A stretch of 64,000 nucleotides of DNA from Cyclina sinensis (lineage: Eukaryota > Mollusca > Bivalvia > Venerida > Veneridae): contig JAAONU010000002.1 in the NCBI GenBank assembly GCA_012932295.1, positions 18,507,770 to 18,571,769 of the forward strand. Reading direction: 5' to 3'. Within the stretch, counting starts at the first letter, position 1, and each line of letters starts with the position of its first letter. Under the pieces are notes generated by a model. That model saw nothing but the letters and a program-made list of their open reading frames with translations. It had not been told where the DNA came from and searched no databases. The translations under genes and the position numbers were made by a program. Positions 40,001 to 52,000 of this stretch are shown here, in pieces.

Positions 40001-42988
40001 CTGAGCTGGTGACTTAGCCTTCGATCCTACATGACCTCATTTCTACTGATCTGAGCTGATGACTTAGCCTTCGATCCTACATGACCTCATTTCTACTGAT
40101 CTGAGCTGGTGACTTAGCCTTCGATCCTATATGACCTCATTTCTACTGATCTGAGCTGGTGACCTAGCCTACGATCCTACATGGCCTGATTTCTACTGAT
40201 CTGAGCTGGTGACTTAGCCTTCGATCCTACATGACCTCATTTCTACTGATCTGAGCTGGTGACTTAGCCTTCCATCCTACATGACCTCATTTCTACTGAT
40301 CTGAGCTGGTGACTTAGCCTTCGATCCTATATGACCTCATTTCTACTAATCTGAGCTGGTGACCTAGCCTACGATCCTACATGGCCTGATTTCTACTGAT
40401 CTGAGCTGGTGACTTAGCCTTCGATCCTACATGACCTCATTTCTACTGATCTGAGCTGGTGACTTAGCCTTCGATCCTATATGACCTCATTTCTACTGAT
40501 CTGAGCTGGTGACTTAGCCTTCGATCCTATATGACCTCATTTCTACTGATCTGAGCTGGTGACCTAGCCTACGATCCTACATGGCCTGATTTCTACTGAT
40601 CTGAGCTGGTGACCTAGCCTTCGATCCTACATGACCTCATTTCTACTGATCTGAGCTGGTGACTTAGCCTTCGATCCTATATGACCTCATTTCTACTGAT
40701 CTGAGCTGGTGACTTAGCCTTTGATCCTATATGACCTCATTTCTACTGATCTGAGCTGGTGACTTAGCCTTCGATCCTATATGACCTCATTTCTACTGAT
40801 CTGAGCTGGTGAGACCTCATTTCTACTGATCTGAGCTGGTGACTTAGCCTTCGATCCTATATGACCTCATTTCTACTGATCTGAGCTGGTGACTTAGCCT
40901 TCGATCCTATATGACCTCATTTCTACTGATCTGAGCTGGTGACTTAGCCCTCGATCCTATATGACCTCATTTCTACTGATCTGAGCTGGTGACTTAGCCC
41001 TCGATCCTATATGACCTCATTTCTACTGATCTGAGCTGGTGACTTAGCCTTCGATCCTATATGACCTCATTTCTACTGATCTGAGCTGGTGACTTAGCCT
41101 TCGATCCTATATGACCTCATTTCTACTGATCTGAGCTGGTGACTTAGCCTTTGATCCTACATGGCCTTATTTCTACTGATCTGAGCTGGTGACCTAGCCT
41201 ACGATCCTACATGGCCTTATTTCTACTGATCTGAGCTGGTGACTTAGCCTTCGATCCCATATGACCTTATTTCTACTGATCTGAGCTGGTGACTTAGCCT
41301 ACGATCCTACATGGCCTTATTTCTACTGATCTGAGCTGGTGACTTAGCCTATGATCCTACATGGCTTTATTTCTACTGATCTGAGCTGGTGACTTAGCCT
41401 TTGATCCTATATGGCCTCATTTCTACTGATCTGAGCTGGTGACCTAGCCTCAATCCTACATGGCCTTATTTCTACTGATCTGAGCTGGTGACCTAGCCTA
41501 CGATCCTACATGGCCTTATTTCTACTGATCTGAGCTGGTGACTTAGCCTTCAATCCCACATGGCCTTATTTCTACTGATCTGAGCTGGTGACCTAGTCTT
41601 CGATCCTATATGACCTTATTTCTACTGATCTGAGCTGGTGACCTAGCCTACGATCCTATATGACCTTATTTCTACTAATCTGAGCTGGTGACCTAACCTT
41701 TGATCTTACAAGTCATTATATCTACTGATCAGAGCTTAGGACAGGGGCAACACTTAATGCCCCTTCACCATTCTTTAAATGGCAGGGGCATAACAAATTG
41801 ATCAAGTTTCAAAAAGACTGGGGCAAAAAGGTAATCTGTCAGACTGTTCTAGAGTTTTCCATTGATCTGAGCTGAGATGTGGTGACCCTGATTTTGGCTC
41901 CACTTGATCCATTTTAGAATTCAATCTATTTTACCAAATGTGACATTAACATGAAAGGACCAACAAGACAAATTTTCTAAGCAAAGGGCCAAAACTGTGA
42001 CCTGTAGAGTGTTTATTTGATCTGAGCCAGTAACCTAGTTTGAGAATACTTGTACGTGCCCAAGTTTTGAACTCAACTGAGAGACCATCAAGGCAAACAT
42101 TCCAAGGTTATATTAAGTGTTTGGCCTCTGGAGTGTTCATAAGCTAAAGTTTGATGATGGACAACAAACAAAGGCTTATCACGAACTTTTAAAAATTTAA
42201 TGAAAATGCTTTGACAACCTCACTGAGTACAACACTTCATAAAATGTGTCTGAAATAGTACTTGTAATGATAAATGATTATTGTATGATGAGGCAAAGTG
42301 TATGTACTTACTTGGTATAGTTGCTTTGATGTTTATAGTGACAGTTTTCTGCCTGATATTAATAGTGTCTGGGGGATTTAGGTGGTTCAAGCCATCATTA
42401 CAGTTATTGTCATTTGGCTTCACAACAACAACAACAAAGAATGAACCTTCCTGGTACTCAGCTTTCTGAAAGATACAGTATTTTCAGACATTCAAACAAC
42501 TTTAAATGTCATAAAAAAAGATTAATCTAATTGACCTTGAAAGAAAACAAAAATGCCATGCAATTTTTCATTTCTTAAGCATTTACTTGTTTATCTCTGC
42601 TATTTCATAATTTACAATATATGAAATTGTTAGATATAAAGGTTTTTATCCTTTTATCCAAAACAGCACAGTTAAACATTCATAGTTGTCTTGTTAACAG
42701 TCAGATCCTGTCATACTTAATTTGGATAAAAATATTGCCAAATGAACTAGTATTCAGAGGGTATCAGGTGACAATATCTACTGTCAGATGACTCAATTGA
42801 TAGGGTGTTCATCTTCAGACTGAAAGGTCCTGGTTTCCAATTCAAGCTAAATATGAAGCATATCCTCAAGCAAACAGAACTAGTCATATGTGCCTCAGTT
42901 CACAAACACACAACTGGATACACTCTCTCTCACCACTAGATACCTGGGATGACAGTTACTCTCTCTCACAACTTGATACCTGAGATGA

Positions 42989-43037
<49 letters not shown>

Positions 43038-46000
43038 CGGATTATCCTAGCCTCAAATTTTAGAGAAAAGTGAGTTGTGACATTGAAAGGGGTGGGTACG
43101 GGAGGGAGTATCCTCCTCCTGTAAGGGATGTCTGCCCCTGAGAACATTTTCAATTTTCTCAGTGAAATGGTGGCATCTGGTGCATATTCAGACTTTAATT
43201 TAGATGCTGTTTCTATCCTTTCAAGGAACTTCAAATCTATTCTATGCTCTCATACATCCAAATGTACCAATGACTTCTTATCATGACCTTGACCTTTTTG
43301 AGCTACAACTCTTTTCCCATGAAAATTGATTTAAGGATGTTTGCTGAAAGAGACATTTTATGTTTGACATACATGTGGGTATTTTTCTTTAGACAATGTT
43401 GACTGAAATAAGAGGCATCAAAAAGTTAAGTTTTGTACAACTCGATCATTGATACCGATTGCGTGAAACAGGGTATTTGTAACACTGCTGACTAGGAAAA
43501 GATTTACAGCATGCATAGATTTTATGATTATTTTTTATATGTTTAAAATAGAAAATATTTTGCCAAAATTCTGGTGATGAAGCACTAGAATATTCATGGA
43601 GAATCTCCGCAGGAACACTTTAACACTCTTTTAAACACCGCAAATCTAGAAAAACTATGCTGACCTCGGGAGTCTGCACTGACTGCAGTGGTAGAGCAAG
43701 CTGTACTGAAGGTTAATGAGACCTGCCCTTGATTAAAATACGCTCCGTGATTGACTTTCCACTTTAGAAGGTAAATAATCCAGCATCAGGGAGTGAACAC
43801 CGCTTCTTAGAGGAGGCAGGACTATTGATTTTATGGGCGGAGTTACATTTCAGAGTGGCGGTGAGATGAAGAGAGCGATTTTAACTTTAAACTGTCAGTT
43901 TTGAAAGTCGCTTTAATCTATGGAAAGGGCAAAGTCTGCATTCTCAGAGCAACTTCTCTGCCCACGTCGCCAACAAAGATGATCCCTGTCTCTCTGGATC
44001 ATAACTAGATAAGAAGTGTGGTGAGAGTGATATGTCTCATAATTATTCAATTATTCTTTGATCATAAGTGGTATGGTGACAGTACTATCTCTAATAAATT
44101 AACCTTTGATCATAAGTGGTATGGTGACAACACCATCTCTCACAAATTATTCTTTGATCAAAAGTGGTATGGTGACAACACCATCTTTCACAAATTATTC
44201 TTTGATCATAAGTGGTATGGTGACAGTACTATCTCTAATAAATTATCCTTTGATCATAAGTGGTATGGTGACAACACCATCTTTCACAAATTATTCTTTG
44301 ATCATAAGTGGTATGGCGACAACACCATCTCTCACAAATTATTCTTTGATCATAAGTGGTATGGTGACAGTGCTATCTCTAATAAATTATTCTTTGATCA
44401 TAAGTGGTATGGTGACAACACCATCTCTCACAAATTATTTTTTGATCAAAAGTGGTATGTTGCAACACCATCTCTCACAAATTATTTTTTGATCATAAGT
44501 GGTATGGTGACAGTACTACCTCTATTGAATTATTCTTTGATCATAAGTATTTTGGTGACTGCACCATCTCTCAAAAAATCATTCTTTAATCATAAGTGGT
44601 TTGGTGGCAGCATCATCTCTCATAAATTATTCTTTGATCATAAGTGGTTGACAACAGTACTATCTCTCACAAATTATTCTTTGATAACAAGTGGTACGAA
44701 GAGAAAGGTATCTCATATATCATTTATATGGTGACAGCACTATCTCTCAAAGTATTCTTTGATTGCTAATGATGACTCTCATGTTCTTTGATCATAAGTG
44801 GTGTGAAGAGAAAGATATTTCATAAATTATTTGTATGGTGACAGTTTTATCTCTCATAAATTATTCTTTGATCGTTAATGGTGACTTTCATGATTTTTTG
44901 ATCTCTATAGGTGTGGAGAGAAAGCTATCTCAAAATTTATTTGTATGGTGACACTACTATCTCTCATAAATTATTCTTTGACAACAAGTGATGACTCTCA
45001 TGATTTTTTTATCATAATAGGTGTGGAAAGAAAGATATCTCTCATCAATGATTATCTGATGGTATGGTGAGAGTGGTATCTCTAATAAATCATTCTTTGA
45101 TTGTTAATGGTGACTTTCATGATTTTTTGATCTCTATAGGTGTGGAGAGAAAGATATCTCTCATCAATGATTATCTGATGGTATGGTGCAGGGCTCCTAA
45201 AATTTTGAAATCTCAATCGGTCCGAGACCTCGACCCCCCCCCCCCCCCCCCCACCAAGAACCAACAAAAAAAAAATAGAAACGATTTAAGGGAAAAGAAC
45301 AATTTCAGTTATGATAGTGTTGACGTCGCGAAAATATGTGTTTTTCAAAGCGAAAGTAGAATTAGAGCTAATTTTACAACGTCAAACTAGTCACTGATAT
45401 TTTAAAGTGTGCTTTGTGCTGCAGCTAGCCACTACAATTACTATTAAGCCCTTAATTAAATTAAGCAGACGACAGTTATCTCCTATTTCGATGCACACTC
45501 CTCGCATCGGTTACGTCACGCTTTTCTACTTTAACTGTTTTCTGTACTGATCAGGGGAAGTAACCGCTGCGGGGAGTACGATTTCGATGAAATTATATTT
45601 CACAGTTTGAGCCGGTCAACTTTAATCGATTGGCCGGCTGCTAATCAAGCACACTTTTACTTGTTTACAAGTTAATTGGCGATAATTGCCGCGGGCAACA
45701 TTGACAGTTTTATGGTTTTATGATAGGTGTGATGTACCGGATTAGCGATCAATTGATGTTTTGGTGTGAGATTTTGACTGTTTCTTGAACAGTTAGACAG
45801 ATTTTTTTTTTTTTTTGGAAATTATCTGGACCGATTTTTTAAGGACTTTTGGACATCGAAATCGGTCCATAGAGATAAAATTCGGTCAAAACCGGCAAAT
45901 TTTCGGTTTTCGGGAGCCCTGGTATGGTGAGAGTGGTATCTCTAATAAATCATTCTTTGATCATAAAAGGTGTGGTTAGAGTAATTTCTCTCAAAAATGA

Positions 46001-49000
46001 TTCTATCACTGTAAGTTGTGTCTTGTGAACACCACAAGTAAGTTTTAAGATTTTGGATGTTGATACTGAGCTTAATTTATCAGTTAAACTATGTATTTTC
46101 TTACTTACATCTACTGTAATGGCTCCCTGTGTGGTCATGGTCTGGTATTTCCCCTGGTAATCTATGTCTGTGTCAAGGTCAAACACAGGGCACTGAAATC
46201 ATACAGGGAAATGTTCTAGAACGGATACATAAATCAACAATGTAAGCCGATTGACAGTAAGAACAAACCCTGAAATTCCTTCTAATATAAATTTCAGCCA
46301 TATTATTTTTTATCGACATGCCGACCTAGCACCTTATCGCTAGAGGCAGCCATAGAAGTATAATTATGAAGGAAGAAGGACAAGGACTTGTGTCAGTACA
46401 TTAAGTGGAGAATGTCAGGGGCTTCAAAGCTACTGGCCATGGCAAGTAGATGAATGAGAGGAACTGTATATTATGTAAATAACACTATGGTTATAAAATG
46501 TATAAAGTTTAATTACTGTACAACATGAAACAGTACAGGAACTGCTTGGGTAGGTAGGAAGATGTGAGGGTGGGTAGGTAGGTTGGAAGTTTTGAGGCAT
46601 CAAGGCCCAAGGGTTCACTAGTTATCAATCAGAATCAGTTTTCCTCTTTATGGTTTATGGCCACCGTGACCTTGAGCTTTAACCCAGTGACCTCAAAGAC
46701 AATAAGGGTCATCTCCTGAACAGACAACCTGCATAGCAAGTCTGAGGAGCCAATGCCAAAGGTTTCTCTAGTAAATGACTGGAAACCATTTTTCTGTTAA
46801 TGGTCACTTTGATCTTGAAGTTTGACCTAGTGACCCAAAAAACAGTATGAGTCATCTACTGGTCATTATCGTGAAATGAACATTAATTTTAAGAACCCTG
46901 CCCTCAAGCATTCTTTAGTTATTCATCCATTTTTCAGTTAAGGATTAACTTTACCTTGACCTTTGATCTAGTGACCTAAAACCTATAGGGGTCATCTAGT
47001 GGCCATGACCAACCTGCCTATGAAGTTTTAGGAAGCCTTGGTCCAAGCATCCTATAGTAATTGATCAGAAACCATTTTCATTTTCTTTTCAAGGTCACTG
47101 TGATGTAACTGACTAAGGTTTTTGATGTCAAACTCTGCTACCAATCTAACTCTTATGTAACAAAGTGGACAATGAAATGAACATTTTGCAACTCAACTGA
47201 ACCAAAATTAGTAAGTCTTACCTTGGTATTCTGGATTGAGAGCACTGCACAAAGTTTATCAGAAGATCTTGCCCGGATGAGAACAGACTGAACATCTGCG
47301 GGAAATATGTACTTGTAATATACTGGCTTGGATGGAGAACTGGACACATGATGGTCTATACCTGTCCTAGAATACAAGAAGACACCAGTGACTCTCAGTC
47401 ACTTCAGTAGAATGGTCAGACTTTCAACTGATCCCTCAAAGGAAAGATAATTTAAAATTAAAACATGACTGAACACATGGCTTTGAAGGCTGCAATACTG
47501 CACTCTAATAAAGACTTCTTAATGTATAAGTAAATCAAAGAAAACAGGTAAGACTATTGCCAAGCAATAAAAGTCCCCTACCGGAAAGGGCGTTGTCTCA
47601 CTAAATAGAATCAAAATTCAAATACTGACAATAAGTTAGCTGAAATCAAAAGTTTGTTGTTAATGACAGATTAAGGTAAGTTTTATACAACAGATAATCA
47701 AAAGATCACATGCTTATTAAGTGGATGTAATGCAGTAAATAAAATATTCTCATGTAATACAAATAAATATCTCAAATTTTCATGTGGACAGAGATCAGGT
47801 GGTGGTCAGAATAGTACCCAGGCATATTGGCTAAGTTACAATTTCCAGCCGGGTAGTTAGTGAAGGTAATATCCAGGATAGATCCAAGTTCATCGGTAGG
47901 CTGCTGTAGGAACAAAATAAAATGATGTGCATTATCTCCATAATGCAATCTATCCATGTTTCAAGTTTCATGAAAATATTCCAAGCACTTTTTTAATTAT
48001 TGCAGGATCCAGTTCAAATGCATTAATAGGTTCCAGAAATTTTTTTAAAAATATAGATTTTTGGAAAGTTTTCAATGTGAAAAAGGGGGATAACTTTGTG
48101 AAATCAAAGGTCAGAGCTATGGGACATGACATGTGAACTGGTCTTTTGAGTATCTGTAGTAAGTTTAAAATGGATATCTACAGGGTTTCAAAAGTATATC
48201 ACTATTTTTGCAATATTTCAAGTCTACTGTTGCCATAGCAACCAGATTTCTCAACATAGGAAAAAAATAAATACTGTGTATAATCTCCATTTTGCCATTT
48301 ATCCATGTTTCAAGTTTCATGAAAATATTACAAGTACTTTTTTAATTATTGCAGAATCCAGTTTTTGTGTACAGACAGATGGATGCACAGACAACAAACC
48401 TATAATCACCCCCACCCCCGAGCCCCGGTGAACCAGTAGGGGACTAATAACTACAGGAAAACTATAAGAATATCCTTTTTCTTTGCTTTAAATGCATACA
48501 ATATTGTTTTTTTTTTTGTTTTTTTTTTTTTTGTTTGTTTTTTTGTTTTTTTAAGAAAAAGGAATAGTAAAAATTGAAAGCCAGACTCTTTGAATTAAAA
48601 GAGTTTTGCAAGACAATGACATTGAGTCTGAAAATCCAAAAATCTCACTGTATAATAAAACTGTCTACAAGCTGAGCCTTCAGGGTGTAAGGTACACTAA
48701 TATTTGCTTGAGTTGAGATCTCCACATATATCCTCTGATCTTCATGGAACAAATCTACTGGGCACAGTGTACGACTGACATCTTTATATTCATATCTGAA
48801 AGACAGCAGAGAAATATATGTAATATTCAATAAAACTCTTTACTTTTTTAAAGACTTTTTTTTATTACATGGGTACCATTTTAAACAGTAACTGTTTATG
48901 CTGTTAGCCACTGGAATGTTAAAGGTTATACATTATACATAATTACATGTATAATAGTTCCACTATTAAATTTTTTAGTTTAAACTTAAAAACAAAGAAA

Positions 49001-52000
49001 GTTGTTAACAGTTCTACCAACTTTCATGAACAATTCTGGACCACTGCCTGAAATTTTTACCAGCATTCAATCAGATAATTCTTACTCTAATGCAACTGAA
49101 AGAATGTAAACCTGTGATCTGAACATATATCACTCAACTACCATGGCACCCCAGGACACTTCAAATCAACACAAAGAAAAGGAAATTGCCATCAAATATA
49201 TAGAAATTAAATGAAAAGAAATAAAATAACTAACACTGCTTGTGTGTCAGACAGTAACAATGGTATCTGCCATGAAATGACGCTTCGTTCCTGGCGAATG
49301 ACAAATATGGTGGGGAATTCCTTCACACTGTGTTTTCCAGTTGTGAATATTCTAACAGCACTTCTCTGAAATATTAATTTTCATTTCATTCTTCTAATAT
49401 TCTTGATTCTATTAAGGAATTCAATAATATGAATGAATGCCTGTTGTATTTCCTCTAATTTCTTGAACTGCAGTGCAGTAAATTTTCATTCAGATTTATA
49501 AACACTGATTTTTTTTTAAATAAATGAAATCACAATGTTATTTAAGTATAAAATTCAACAAATACAACCTGTACAATAATTATTTAAACTCCACATGGAA
49601 GAAAACAGTCAAGAACTGGAAAGGTCCATTCCTGATCAAATGATGAATGGTTCTAAACATACTACTGACAGTGTCTCATTATGATGTGAAAAGCAAAAGA
49701 ACCAACCATACGTGAGAAGAAATCTAACTTCAAAATTTAAGGATTTTACTTGATTTTTTCTTTCATTTCTGAGAATTACCTCTGGTACTAGCAGGTATGT
49801 TCTGCATATTTCCAATTTTTAAAGAAATCCTTACAGTAAATTCTGAACTTCAATTAAGCCACATCATTATTCTGATAATTATAGATTGCAAAGATTTTAT
49901 TATTTTAGAGATAAAATATGGAAGAATCCTTGCTTTTCTCTACAGCATTTCACTGTTTGCATCAAATTTATATCAACTGTTCAATACAATAAAGTAGAAT
50001 GTGGTCCAAATATTTAGACATAGTCGGTGGATTTGATGATACTTTTTTATTGCATTTGCCAATTAACACAAAAGATAAAAAAAGAAAGAAAAATACGAAC
50101 ATAAAATCTTAACTGTGCATATGTGATATCTTTCTATGAAGGACTAAAGTAGAATGCTACACCTGAGTTACTGAAATGCTAGTCAAACATTTGAGGTTTG
50201 TCCAGTTGGACTGACCAAATAGTCTTAAGCATATTCTGAGATATTTTTGTTTTGGGTCAAATTCTTGCTATAAGTTAACGTCAAAACCAACAAGAGGGCC
50301 ATGATGGCCCTGTATCGCTCACCTGAGTATGACTGCTTTTAACAAAGTTGCTATGGACCTGGTTAATTGACCCCAGATGACCGCTATTCGAACTTGACCT
50401 AGAAATTATTGAAACAATCTCTTTGACAAATTTCAAGGTTATTTGTACTGAAAATGTTACCTCTAGAGTGTTAACAAGGTTTTTCAATATTTGGGCTTGG
50501 GCTCTATGACCTAGTTTTTAACCCAGATGTCCCATATTTGAACTTGACCTAGAAATTATTGAAACAATCTCTCTGACAAATTTCCAGGATATTTGGACTG
50601 AAAAAGTAGCCTCTAGAGTGTTAACAAGGTTTTTCGATATTTAGGCTCTATGACCTAGTTTTTGACCCCAGATAAACCATATCCAAACTTGAGCTACAAA
50701 TCATCAAAACAACCCTTCTGACAAATTTCCAGGATATTTGGAGTGAAAATGCAGCCTCTAGAGTGTTTACAAAGTTTTTCGATATTTGGGCTCTGTGACC
50801 TAGTTTTCCACTCCAGATGACCCATATTCAAACTTGAGCTAGAAACCATAGAATTAAGCTTTCTGACAAATTTCCAGGTTATTTGGAATTAAAATGTTAC
50901 CTCTAGAGTGTTAACAAGGTTTTTCCATATTTGGGCTCTGTGACCTTGTTTTTGACCCAAGATGACCCATACTCCAACTTGAGGTAGAAATCATCAAAAA
51001 AACCTGTCTGACAAATTTCCAGGATATTTAAAACTGAAAATGTAACCTCTGGAGTGTTAAAAAGGTTTTTTAAAATTTGGGCCATGTGACCTAGTTTCTG
51101 ATCCCAAACAACCCATATTCAAATATGAGCTAGAAATCATTGAAGCAACTTTCCTGACAAATTTCAAGGACATTTGGACTAAAAATGTAACCTCTAGAGC
51201 ATTAACAAGGTTTTTCTACTTTTGGGCTCTGTGACCTAGTTTTTGACCCCAGAAAACCTATATTCAAAACTGAGCTAGAAATCATCGATAGAACCTTTCT
51301 GACAAATTTCCAGATTATTTGGACTGAAAATGTTACCTTTAGAATGTTAACAAGGTTTTTCCATATTTGGTATCTGTGACCTAGTTTGTGACCCAAGATG
51401 ACCCATATTCGAACTTGATACAGAAATCCTCAAGGCAACCTATCTGACAAATTTCCAGATTATTTGGGCTGAAAATGTAACCTCTAGAGTGTTAACAAGC
51501 TTTATCAATATTTGGGCTCTGTGACCTAGTTTTTGAACCCAGATGACCCATATTCGAACTTGAGCTAGAAATCTTTGAAGCAACTTTTCTGACAAATTTC
51601 CAGATTATTTGGGCTGAAAATGTTACCTCTAGAGTGTTAAAAAGATGTTTCTATTTTTGGGCTCTGTGACCTAGTTTTTGAACCCAGATGACCCATATTC
51701 GAACTTGAGCTACAAATCATAAAAGCAACCTTCCTGACAAATTTCCAGATTATTTGGTCTAAAAATGTTACCTCTAGAGTGTTAACAAGGTTTATCAATA
51801 TCTGGGCTCTGTGACCTAGTTTTCGACCCCAGATGACCCATATTTGAACTTGACCTAGAAATCGTCAAAGCAACCTTTCTGACAAATTTCTAGATTATTT
51901 GGGCTGAAAATGTAATCTCTAGAGTGTTAACAAGATTTTTCTATTTTTGGGCTCCGTGACCTAGTTTTTGAACCCAGATGACCCATATTAGAACTTGAGC

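Noticed and set aside
44018..44734. 238-codon ORF as a gene
   Set aside because: It is entirely a 48-bp minisatellite; a second frame is open over the same bases and no family motif is present.
47772..47903. Extra SIDT exon or alternative last exon
   Set aside because: It has a good acceptor (TTCCTACAG) but its frame does not fit the phase left by exon 3, and its sequence is LINE endonuclease; exon 3 joins perfectly to 47366.
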